Part shown: piece by piece, positions 53,626 through 64,000 of the stretch
Layout of the letters: every line of letters starts with the position of its first letter
Position numbering within the stretch: position 1 is the first letter of the stretch
NCBI GenBank assembly: GCA_030386875.1
Contig: CM059560.1
Span: forward strand, 33,350,183-33,414,182
Reading direction: 5' to 3'
From: Morinoia aosen
Taxonomy: Eukaryota > Arthropoda > Malacostraca > Amphipoda > Talitridae
DNA length: 64,000 nucleotides
Translations under genes and position numbers: made by a program
The notes under the pieces: generated by a model
Told to the model about the DNA's origin: nothing
The model's input: the letters and a program-made list of their open reading frames with translations, nothing else
Databases searched by the model: none

Positions 53626-56600
53626 TCACTGCTTGCTCGCTCACTGTGTCGAATGCGTCGCTCACTGGTAAACACTCAGAAATAAACTTCTCTCAACGAA
53701 TTAGATTTTCATTCAATTACAACTGCTGGCATTATTTCCAACACATTTAGTTGTTAAGGTACTGACAGATTTTACTTCTTGATTTCTTGATAAATAAAAC
53801 CGTATGGTATATTTTCGATTCACGTTACTGTTTCTGATTGTCTTTAGCTACGCGAATTATTTTGATGAGCTTCGTCAACAAGAATTAGTGTAATTTATCT
53901 CTATCACACCTATTAAACATTAAGATCGTAGGTACAATCAGTAATTTTACGTGTCGATCACAGGCTCCAAAAACTATGTCTGTTGAACTTAACACAAATA
54001 GCTTTATCATGGATCAATGGGAAGTTCTATATGCAGAATTTGGATATGTGGTGCTCGGAACCCGGATTCCAGGTACCACAAATCCACGATACTCTGATAT
54101 GGATCAACTTTCATTAGAATTAATAAAATTTCCTTTGATTATCGACATCAGTTATAAATCTTTGGTATTTACTCAGTTACGTCCATGATAGTTTATTCTG
54201 TCAAATTGTGCAGTAGGTCACCTAATGTATGACACATTTACTGTTCGAAAAAAATCGAGATATATTAGAAAATTTCTTGGATTTAAAATTATGTTCGTTT
54301 TCCAAATTAAATGTTATATGTTCAGCTTAAATGTTGCATTTAGATTCAATGTAATGTCGTGTTCAGGCTAATTCCGTAGCTTCAAGGAAAGGGCAGGAGG
54401 GGCTTGGACCGACCCGCCTCAGCAGATACATTTTGAGACCTTTTGATACCTGTCGAGCTACATTGGCGTTGCGTTGGCGATGTATTCGTGTCTTCCAAGA
54501 GCCTTCTAAGGCTACCAGTGTTGGTGGATCCTACGGCGCTTCGCCGTTGCAAGTCGAGGCATCCCCGGCGTAACTTCCGTTCCCTCCATCTCTTCTCCGT
54601 CAGCTCCTTTGTTCTTCGTCTTTATTTCTCAATTAATGTGTATGTGTGAGCGTGTGCGTGATTAAATTATTTCATTTATAGTGGCCTGTTATGGCTGCTC
54701 ATCTTAAAGTGCTCTAGAACCTCAAAGAATTAAATCAGATATCTAATCTGAAATCTAGTCTGAACCTTAAATTAGAAGGGACCATCTGACTGACGAGTCG
54801 GCATGCTCTGATGTGGTTACCTTCAACTTAAAGCTTATACTAACCTTATATCTTAAACCTTAAACCTTTAACCCTCAAACTCAACTTACTCTGGAGCACT
54901 TCCTTAACTATCTTCCTCTCAAACTTCAAGTTTCCTCTCTGTGCTAAAAGTTTCTACACTGAGTTGCACCATAAGCTCAGGTGTGTATTGATGCTTATAC
55001 TCTATTTATCTGATATAAACGAAACAAGTGAATAGACTTAAATTTTGGTGGGGGTCTTTCCGATTTCTAACGGTGGATGTGGTTTTGTTTTTCCACAGTA
55101 TCCTCTAACCGTCTTGACGCAGTTTCATCCGTTTCTAACTTGCAGTGCTGCTGCAGCAATTGTGCTTACCGATGGTGTTTAACTAGGTAATTTTCCTTAA
55201 CTTGAATCTCACTTAATCCTTAATTAAACTTGAGTATATTCATTCATATGCGGCCCTCGAATGGTGACGGCTCTCTTTAAATTCTACCTTTACTTTTCAG
55301 CTGACGTTGGGAGATTGGAGGAGTTGCGAACCTGAGTTCCGGAGTGACTGGGGTTTTGTTAACCATATACGAGTATATAGCCGGACGCTGTCCGCTGCCG
55401 ACTTGCCTGCTGAAGCTCCTGGCCTCCATCTAGACCTAACTGGGAACACGAAGCAACGCTTTTATACTTTTAAATCTTTTAAAGGTTTTTAAACAAATAA
55501 ATCTGATTTTAAAGCTTCACTTTAAAACTTAACTAATGAAAAAGTCGCCGTTGCGACACCTTAAACCTTATATTATTATAAGATCGCCGTTGCGACACCG
55601 TTAACTAGGTGTTAGATCGCCGTTGCGATTGTTTTAAAAGTCTAAACTTTATCAGTCTGTACCTGCTCGTCTGGCGCCGTCAATGACTGTATAACTTCTC
55701 TTTGGCCGTGCATTTCAGTCTGTCGAACCTGAATTAAAATTAGTTATACCTCTTGAGGGATATTTGTCGTTAGTAGTTCTATTCGCATTTCTATAAATTG
55801 CATAACCTAAAATTTTGAAGTAGAGAACAAATGAAGTTAAAATTCCTGTGTATTCCTTCTCCTTCAACGATTGTGTGAGGGATTTAGAAAATTTTCCACA
55901 ATATATCTGCATATTATTTTACATATAGCCAACTCACATGTTCTAAGTTCACTGAGCATTTTCACAAAATGCTAAGCTTATGTCCCCGCGGCAGACAGAA
56001 AGGTTTCTGGCAACTGATGATTTTTTCCATCCTAAATGCAACAAAAATTTTCTGTTTTTAATTTGCCCTATCTAGTATCAAGCAGCTTCTAAACAATGTG
56101 TTTTGAATTAGTTTTTATGTGATAGAAGGTGTAAATTCATTAAGACCTGATGTAAAGTTGTCTATGAAGATTGAAACCTGTATTTCAGATTTCATCAAGC
56201 TTTTATATTCGGCATATCTGTTTAATAGTTTTTCATGAAATAGTTTGTTTGAGGCAGGGCTCTTCAGGTCGTTTAATTACAATTCATTCTCTGCTTTGTA
56301 ATATTAATTTGACATTCCACATGGTGGTGATCGGAAACGGAGATTATTTGGATAGTCAGATCAAAAAATTTTTGGAGACTCTAGTAGTACTAGTTGGTTT
56401 ACAAGACTGTTTTTTATTTTCCATGAATTTTCTGATGGAAAGGCAAGCCAGGTACGACAATTTTTAAACCTCCAAAACGTCATCCGTGTAAAAAAGCAGT
56501 TTATTTCCAATAGAGTAAAAACACGAAATGTTGATTCATTGGTTCTAAAATAACTTAACATTAAAATCCTTAACTGATTATAACACACTGGCATCGTAAT

Positions 56601-56974
56601 ACCCTTGACCGGCTCGCCATTTTTGAGAACCCGTTTAAGACCCTTCCCGAATTACCCGGACAAATTTAGTATTCTCAAGAGTATTCTCAACTATACACTG
56701 TGACGCAAATCGTGTTTTCTTTTATAATTGTAGCTACATAAATCATCGAATCTAGATTAAGCAACACTAGGGATACATCGCCCTCAAACATTTATTTAGA
56801 TTAGTGACAAGGGTATTACAATACTTATGTATGTGTATTATATATGTGTATTTTCCTTACTTTGAAATAATTTAAAACACCAATGGTGTTTTGTAACATC
56901 TCTATTGGATAATAAACTGTTTTTCATCTGCTTATTTTTTCTAATATAAGGTATTTGAATGCGATTTTGGCTTT
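53626..56974. other. Unassigned region with short repeats
   Basis: No gene was established. At 55548-55640 the word TCGCCGTTGCGA occurs three times, twice as TCGCCGTTGCGACACC. From 54750 to 54900 ACCTTAAACC-type words recur. A frame at 55307-55492 and one at 54443-54649 have no family signature. The region may contain LTR or untranslated sequence of an unrecognised element. Confidence 0.3.
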
Positions 56975-57268
56975 GTGCTCGCGGTGGCACAGTGGTTAAG
57001 GGATCGGCCTTGTATGCTGCAGACCAGGGTTCGTATCCCGGCGCTGGCGCGGCGATTTTCCCCGTTGGGTATAAGGGAAAGCTCAAGCACAATACCCCAC
57101 TTAACCCAGGTGTCGGAAATGGGTACCGGCTTTACGGGGGAACCGTCATGGTGTCCTATATATAGTGTTAGTTATAAGACATTTAAAAAACCAATGCTAA
57201 GATCATATGTATTAGGCTTGATTGGAAATAAAGCATCCCAAAGATGCCGATGTTTGTTTGTTGTTTGC
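56975..57268 (+). mobile_element. tRNA-derived SINE, copy 2
   Basis: About 93% like the copy at 6711-7010 by eye. A box TGGCACAGTGG, B box GGTTCGTATCC, tail GGAAATAAAGCATCCC and GTTTGTTTGTTG. It sits about 15 bp upstream of the presumed start of the Ty3/gypsy element. Confidence 0.9.
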
Positions 57269-57284
57269 TTAATTTCAATATAAA

Positions 57285-58879
57285 TGTGTGCCGACATGGT
57301 TACGTACTTGTTTCGTACCCATGTCAGTAAGTACGTAATGCCACTCCTTGGTGCGACTCGAGCATAGTGTGCGCCGCTGAGTCAGCGAATTATAGCTATA
57401 AATAGGGCGTGTTCAGCGCTGCAGAGCGCATTTGGTTGTATTACCTCTCTGCGACAAGTACAAGTAAAAAGTCTACCCGTCTACTCAATATCCACCCTGA
57501 CGTAAGCCACAGATACGGCACACTGGTGGATCAGTTCGTACGTACCCACGACGTGAAATTAACTTGGTACTTGTGCCGTGATTTGGATGGTGCAAGTACG
57601 GTGATTGAAGATATCGGGAATTTCCATCTGTTTTGTCGACGACGATTTGGAGATCGCGTGTCTACAGAGGTTGGAGGAAGTTCTACGTTGGTGTTCTACG
57701 CTTCGCTTCGTGTAACGTGGAAATTTTTGGTGCAATCAACAACTGTGCTATGGAGAAGACTGCGGCAACGGGACGTGAACTTCAAGAAGCACCGAAAGTC
57801 TATAACAACGTGTTCAGATTTTTTGTGAAACGGGTTCCTGAAAAAGATATGCTCGATTCCTACAAATTGGACCTGCAGATCCCCGTAGGAGTGCCCTACA
57901 AAGCGCGTGTAGATCTGGAGCAGGACGGTGATCACTGTGTGATTAAATTGTGCGTAAATTTCCATCGGAAAGAATAACGTGGTAATTTATCAGTTGAATG
58001 CATAAGTGATTGTGTTCATTAATTTCTACGAACATTTTCCTGTGATACTACATCTTCGAGAACATTTGTGACACGTGTATGTGATAAATAGATTGCATAC
58101 CCAAGTGCGCTTACTTAAAGTTATAAAGAAACTGTGTTAAAGATTATTAATACGTGTACATAAACAGTGGGCTGTGATATTACACGCAGTCTGGAACCGT
58201 GAATAAACGTAAACACACCAAGAACGTGCTCGTGCTTCCATCGCTACCCCGCTGTGTGTCGGCGCTTCGTGTACGAGTTTGGCATCTGGCACTCTCGACG
58301 TCTGGCCGTGCTGTGACTGCGCTACGCAGACGACCTTGAGCCAGGCTGCACGGCATCCGCTGTTACTGTTCCTGGGCTGTCTACCAGACCGACAGCTGTG
58401 GCTACTCCCTGACTGCAGGAGCTGCCTTGCCGACAGCTGCGTTGCTGTATTATCAGTTAAGTGTGCTATAACTATATTGTTCTTGTTGAAATTGTTAGGT
58501 AATTTTCCGTGACTTCGTCAGTTTTTATTTTGTTAATTTTTATTGTTTCAGAAATTGTTGGGATCGATACCTTTGAATTCGTGTAACGAGTTCCTTGTTA
58601 GTAATTGATTTAGGTTCGGTTTGCAAGTCGCAAGAAAAAATTTTGGGATTTCAATTTTCAGTGATATGTAATTGGAGAGTTAACCGGGTACTATCCCCAC
58701 GATTGGTGTAACGTGTGTCTTTAGCGTTACGTTATGTGATTAATTTTTTGCGAGGTAAAGTATTTTTTTTTGAGGTTCTACAGCCTTATTTTTTTGTGGC
58801 GTAGGAATATTGCGTTGGACTGTGGCATTATTGATTTTTAGATTTGTGGAAAAGCATTGTTTTCTTGTTACGATAACTG
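57285..58879 (+). mobile_element. 5' region of the Ty3/gypsy element, probable LTR and leader (fossil)
   Basis: TGTGTGCCGACATGG at 57285 could be the start of a 5' LTR. A TATA box (TATAAATA, 57395-57402) and a downstream GAATAAACG near 58200 would mark its promoter and polyadenylation signal. The LTR end and primer-binding site were not identified, and the 3' LTR is outside the window, so borders are uncertain. Open frames at 57409-57977 are unrecognised. Confidence 0.4.
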
Positions 58880-60319
58880 ATGGGAGACTCAGATTCAGAT
58901 CCAGAATTTATCCGTTCGACGAGTATTATCACTGGTAGTGGAAGGGTTTCTGTTCCAGCATTTAGTGGTACGTTACCTGGTACGTGCGCACATACCTCAT
59001 CAAATGTGATTATGTCTGGACCACAGACCACGACGGTCATTACGACCACTGTTAGCACACAAACTGTGTCGTTCAGTACGCCGAGTGTTAGTACAATGAC
59101 GTCCTCTAGCGGACCGATGACAGGTGGTGGTGTAACAACCACGTTACAAAGAGGCAGTACTATTTTGTCCAGTGCAGAGCTTCCCTTGTTTAAAGGCCGT
59201 CAAAGGGTCAGAGATCCGATTTTCTCTGAAACGAAAAGTTTTCGAACGCATGTAGCAAATCTTAAATCCTATATGTGTTTATTGCCCGACGTCACTTCAG
59301 ATAACGCCAAAAAAGAGTTACTTGTGCGCAGCGCTCACAAAAGCGTGGGTGACTTTAATGGCGTCGTCACAAAATTAGTAGACCCTGCTATTAATTATTC
59401 ATTTGATCAGGTTATCGATATTCTCGACGACATCTATGTCTCGAAAGGTGAACGATCTGTACATGCTTTAGCTTGCGACCTTAACCAGCTACGGCTGTTA
59501 CGAAACGAAGGGTTGTCTGCCCAATTGGTTATGGCAATGTCAAAAATTAGAAATTTGAGTGACCACATTCTTAATAGTAATGAGGTAGGAATACAAAGAC
59601 ATCCATTTGTTGCTGCTAGTACAAATCAAGCTGAATTGAAAAAGTTCTCTGGAGATCTAGTTGTTTTCAGCCTTGCTACAGCCATTCTTGCACCATTATT
59701 GGAAGAGAACTTTTGTAAAAAAATCTTCTCGAAACCGTTCAATACCTCTGAAGAATTGTTAGCTCGCCTCGTTTCCGCTGTGCGTAATAACCCTGAGGGA
59801 AGAGAAATACTTGCGCGCAAAAATAATACCCAGTACCCTTATCAAACTAGAGAGACTTATCTTGCGGTCGTGCCCGAAGAGGGAGAATGGGATGAGAAAG
59901 ATTCGTCCCCCGAGGTCTTGTATGCATCACAAAATACCAGCCGACGATTTCAAGGTCGAAGACCATTTTTCAGAAACAATTGGAGAGCTGCTAGATTTCC
60001 AAGGGGGAGACAGCATGCTTACTTCGGAGATCGACCATTAGGTTCCTTGGAGTGCCATGAGGCTCAGGTGGTAAACCCACAACAGACTAATAATGATAAA
60101 TCTAAGTCGTTTTGTTCACTGTGCAACTCCGCAGGTCATATTCAGAGTATGTGCACGAGTAAAAGAGGCCAAAGCAAATCAAATTTCCGAGGCCATGCTT
60201 GTTACGCTTGTGGGAAAACGGGTCATTTTGCACGTGAGTGTCTTTCGCGTGGTCGGAGTAGAGGACGAGGTGAAGCGTTCTACGCTGCATCTTGCGAGGG
60301 TGAAGATTTTTTAGAGTAG
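58880..60319 (+). CDS. gag: Ty3/gypsy gag
   Basis: About 479 codons are open. Gag forms the particle and packages the element's RNA. A Ser/Thr-rich N-terminus is followed by a capsid-like helical region. Near the C-terminus an Arg/Gly-rich stretch leads into two zinc knuckles of the CX2CX4HX4C type (around 60112-60155 and 60205-60248), which bind RNA. Pol follows directly in another frame, as is common in this family, where frameshifting makes the Gag-Pol fusion. This copy looks whole as far as it is visible. Confidence 0.85.
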   Translation: MGDSDSDPEFIRSTSIITGSGRVSVPAFSGTLPGTCAHTSSNVIMSGPQTTTVITTTVSTQTVSFSTPSVSTMTSSSGPMTGGGVTTTLQRGSTILSSAELPLFKGRQRVRDPIFSETKSFRTHVANLKSYMCLLPDVTSDNAKKELLVRSAHKSVGDFNGVVTKLVDPAINYSFDQVIDILDDIYVSKGERSVHALACDLNQLRLLRNEGLSAQLVMAMSKIRNLSDHILNSNEVGIQRHPFVAASTNQAELKKFSGDLVVFSLATAILAPLLEENFCKKIFSKPFNTSEELLARLVSAVRNNPEGREILARKNNTQYPYQTRETYLAVVPEEGEWDEKDSSPEVLYASQNTSRRFQGRRPFFRNNWRAARFPRGRQHAYFGDRPLGSLECHEAQVVNPQQTNNDKSKSFCSLCNSAGHIQSMCTSKRGQSKSNFRGHACYACGKTGHFARECLSRGRSRGRGEAFYAASCEGEDFLE

Positions 60320-63300
60320 ACAAAGAAAAATCGGAAAATTCAGAGTGTCTTGTAGTAGAGAAGGAGTTGCCAATGCCCGGGGTTGCAGCTACTATCCTCG
60401 TCAACAAAAATGTGGTGTTGAAACCAGATACTATTATACAGTCGACTTCTGTGGTGGATCCGCTTTTCCTGTGTAATAATAAATACGAATTACTAGGTGA
60501 ACAAGAACTTGATGTAGGTGCAAATTCTGAACTACCTGTAGAAGTTTGTTTGTCAGCGACGATAATGAAAGAAGGTCGTCTAAGGAAAGAAAGTGATGGA
60601 TTATTTTCAGTACGGCGTTCTAAGAAGCCTACAATTATATTACGTAATGATAACAAATTGATGAGCGCTCTAATCGATAGCGGTAGCGACAGATGTTTAG
60701 TGAGTTACCGGAATTTAAAAGGTATAAACGAGCAAATTAAGCCCAGTGCTCTGAGTATCAGAGGTGTAAATTCCAAAAGCCAGGTATCAGGAGAACTAGA
60801 TCTTTGTATTACGCTGCCTAATAGTAAGGAAATCAATACCAGTGCTTTGATTTTGAAAGATGCCGAATTCAAATATGATGTAATCCTTGGTAGGGATATT
60901 TTACAAGACGCTGTGATTAATTTCAAAGAAGGATTCATTGTTCTCGACGGCGTAAAAGTACCGTTTCATGATGTGCAGGAATTGCACGAGCAAAGTAGGA
61001 AGGAGATATTTTTGAACACTGTAAGTAATCCAGAATGTCTGATGGCGGACATGCTTACGAATAGGAGGAAATTAAGGAGATATCAGCTGAAACAGAGAGA
61101 ATCAAAAATTGCGAGCCAGGAAAGTGGCGATACTAATGGTAGAGAGATAAATACTGCAGAAGAGAAGGGTATCCCAGGCCCAAAGACAGGGCGAGAGAAT
61201 AATGGGAAAGTAAAAAATAAACAACATGCGAAGAAAATAAGAGAAACTAAGGAACATGCGAGAGGTTTGAAATGTAGTAAAAAACGAGAAATAGTTGTTC
61301 ATTGTGGAGCAGTGGAAATGCCCAGAAACTGCTTACGTGTTATTAATGGGTATGTCAAAAAGGCAAAGCCCGGAAGGTATATTATGAATAAGACAATTCT
61401 CGCGAATGGTATTTATGTCGCCGAATCTGTTGTGGATATCAAGTCAAATGGGTTTGTCCCTGTAATGCTTTTGAACGTCTCGGAAGACGTGGTATATTTG
61501 AGTGACAATACGATGTTAAGTACGATTGAAGAAATTAACGACATGGAAATTGAACACGAGAGTTACATGTCTACCGTGCACGAGGCTGTGCGAGATGCAA
61601 ATTTATGCGATGCCCGAGATAATGCGGATCTACCCAAAGTCGACAGTGTTAATGGTGGAAAGTTCAATGCCATCTCTGATAAAGACGTTGGTTTAGTATC
61701 TGCAAAAACGAGGCATTGTGGTAACGATAATCGTGTTGATGAAGTGGGAATTAATAAGGACAAAGATGTTGTCCCAGAAGGAGGCAGTAACGAGAGACGT
61801 CCTCTGACGTGTAACGATGTAAATTGTGAAAACGATGATGCTAAACAATTACTGATGAATTTATTAAACAATTTTAGGGACGTAATTACGCTCGAAGGCG
61901 AAAATATTGCAGTCACGAATGTAATGCGACATGATATTGTATTAAAACCTGATGCTCCAGTACTTAACATCCCTCCATATCGAATTCCACATAAGTATCA
62001 AAATGAATTATTGGAAGCCAATAAACAGATGTTGAATCAAGGAATAATTGAACCTTCAAGCTCCGAATACAATTTTCCTTTAATCGTGGTGAAAAAGAAG
62101 TCGGGCGAGATTCGACCCGTCATAGATTTTCGTGAACTCAATAAAATAATTATCAAGGAAAGTTACCCAATCCCACGAATTGACGAGGTTCTTTATTCTT
62201 TAGGTGGTAATTGTATTTTTTCAAGTCTTGATCTCCGCTCAGCCTTTCATCAGGTCGAGTTGGAAAAGAAATGCCGTAAATTCACCGCGTTCAGTATCGG
62301 TTACGAGAAATTTCAATTTAAGAGGTTGCCCTTCGGGTTATCCTCGAGTCCATCAGTTTTCCAAAGAATCATTTCTTCTGTTCTTGCAAATATCATCGGT
62401 AAATTATGTTTTGTATTCCTTGATGATATACTAGTATTTTCCAAATCCATGAATCAACATCTGAAAGATTTACAGAGTGTTTTTGAGAAGCTACGTAGTG
62501 GAAATCTGTCCCTTAAACTTGAAAAATGTCATTTTCTCAAAAGCTCCATTGAATATCTTGGACACATTGTGTCGGCAGACGGAATCCGTTGCAAGGAATC
62601 GGAAAAATTACAAAAATTCCCGATTCCAAAAAATGTGAAAGAACTACAAAGTTTTCTAGGTGTGGCGAACTATTTCCGCAATCACATTCCGATGTTTGGT
62701 TCCATTTCGTATCCTCTCTATCAATTGTTACGAAAAAACGTTGAATTTATCTGGACGCCTGAATGTCAGAAAGCTTTTGAAAAGATTAAATCTGTCTTAA
62801 CATCAGATACCGTTTTAAAGCACCCTGATTTTTCCAAGCCTTTTCATGTATTTACAGATGCTTCAAACTATGGTATCGGGGCAGTACTTTTGCAACAAGA
62901 TAATGATTCAAAAAAATCCATGAAGGCTATAGCTTATTACAGTAAAAGTTTGAATTCAACACAAAAGCGCTATTCAACGACTAAAAAAGAATTCTACGCC
63001 ATTGTGAGCGCGCTTAAAGCATTTAAATATCTCATTCTTGGATACCCGATCCATATTTACACTGATCACAAACCCCTACAACCTTTATTTTTCAAAAAGC
63101 TTCCTGACGATTCGGCTATGTCTCGATGGTGTCTAACAGTGCAATGTTTCGAACCAATAGTAAAGTATTTCCCCGGAAAAAAGAATCTAGTTGCAGATTG
63201 CCTAAGTAGACTACCCGAGCAATTAACTATTTCTGATCTTGAAGAATGCTCAGAGTTCGACGAGGTCGACGTGTTGGCAGTAACTACTCGCCGTGGTGCA

Positions 63301-64000
63301 CTGACCGCCGGCGTAGACGATACAGACGCGACGCCCTCAAACCAAGTGGCGCCTGAGCCGACTGAAAAACCCCGACTGATTGACTACGTACCTCAGTTAA
63401 AAGACGTATCATGGACTTTAGACGAATTCCGAAATGAACAACAACTAGACCCATTCTGTTCTGAAGTCAAAGACGCATTACTATCTAGTAGACAATCTAC
63501 GATCCCTGACTTACAAAAATACTTAATTCTGAATGACATACTTTACCGACGACGACAAATAGACTCTAGAGAAAGTACCATTCTTACTTCGGTTATACCG
63601 ACATCGCTCATGCACAAGGCGGTGCTGAGTATCCATTCCTTGTACCATACTGATGCCACGCATACGTTGTTTAAATTTAAGTTGCGTTATTTTCATTTAT
63701 TGGAGAAGAATATCATTCGTAAATTTGTCAAAATGTGTGAGGTATGTAAGATTCTGAAGGCCAGCTGTACTGTACCTATTAAAATTTTAGACGCTCCCAT
63801 CGCTAAAGAACCATTCGAGGTGGTATCCATGGACTTCCTGGGCCCTCTACCGGTCACAGATCAGCAGAATAAATATATTCTCATTTTGATTGATTTATTT
63901 TCGCGTTACTGTAAGCTTTACGCGACAGCAGATCGATTAGCAGATACAGTTGTCTCTTGTCTGGACAGCTGCTTCTCAACCTTTGGCTATCCTAAAACAC
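60320..64000 (+). CDS. pol: Ty3/gypsy pol, cut by the window edge
   Basis: Domains in order: an aspartic protease with the DSG signature near 60675, a Lys-rich linker region, reverse transcriptase at about 61950-62600 with the LDDILVFS catalytic block, RNase H at about 62830-63200 (FTDAS, TDHKPL), and integrase from about 63600 with an HHCC-type zinc region and the start of the catalytic core (SMDFLGPLP). Protease-RT-RNase H-integrase is the Ty3/gypsy order. The sequence looks whole up to the edge, which suggests a young insertion. There is no envelope gene in view. Confidence 0.85.

Noticed and set aside
57409-57977. Two overlapping frames upstream of gag as a host gene
   Set aside because: They lie in the presumed LTR/leader of the Ty3/gypsy element, in different frames, and match no family I recognise. 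Kept only as a note in that entry.
1-64000. A novel defence or toxin-type gene cluster
   Set aside because: No set of co-oriented genes was found. Apart from one multi-exon secreted-protein gene, the coding signals are all from mobile elements.

Overview
The window looks like a piece of a large, AT-rich, repeat-dense arthropod genome, probably an insect, though the species cannot be resolved. The reasons are GT-AG (and one GC-AG) introns, tRNA-derived SINEs, several LINE families, MITEs, a Penelope-like fragment, a Ty3/gypsy element, and degenerate CCTAACC words like the arthropod telomere repeat. Nothing suggests bacterial or plasmid DNA. No tRNA, rRNA or CRISPR locus was found.

Layout. 0-6 kb: nested foldback DNA transposons. 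Three copies of one MITE each carry a perfect 8-bp target duplication, Mutator-like foldbacks surround them, and one TTAA-flanked element sits inside. 6.25-7.87 kb: a TA-flanked element holding a LINE 3' end and a SINE. 9-10.5 kb: a hAT-type MITE and a possible promoter plus first exon of a secreted protein. 11.39-17.39 kb: a Mutator-like foldback with a 9-bp target duplication, split by a 5.46-kb LINE. 17.4-23.4 kb: inverted repeats, poly-C/poly-G tracts, a truncated MITE and an antisense SINE. 23.4-25.7 kb: a Penelope-like terminal repeat and two arrays of a 31-bp repeat with trimeric higher-order structure.

27.67-34.40 kb is the best host gene. Five exons in consistent phase encode a secreted protein of about 316 residues with a Ser/Gln/Gly-rich middle and a six-cysteine C-terminus. 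Its exon 1/intron 1 boundary lies in a minisatellite that has copied the splice donor three more times.

37.3-41.7 kb: two LINE fragments in opposite orientation, a puzzling 58-bp exact duplication, and a Penelope-like C-terminus. 44.9-46.3 kb: a mariner-like MITE, a LINE tail, and a hairpin with 89-bp arms. 47.3-52.0 kb: a 61-bp satellite split by an antisense 5'-truncated LINE, itself split by a sense-strand copy of the same family's 3' end. 57-64 kb: a SINE, then a Ty3/gypsy retrotransposon whose gag and pol run off the right edge.

The mobile elements do not form a pathway. Their order of insertion can be read from target duplications and nesting. No clearly new functional system was found; the strongest leads are the splice-donor minisatellite and the nested satellite/LINE history.
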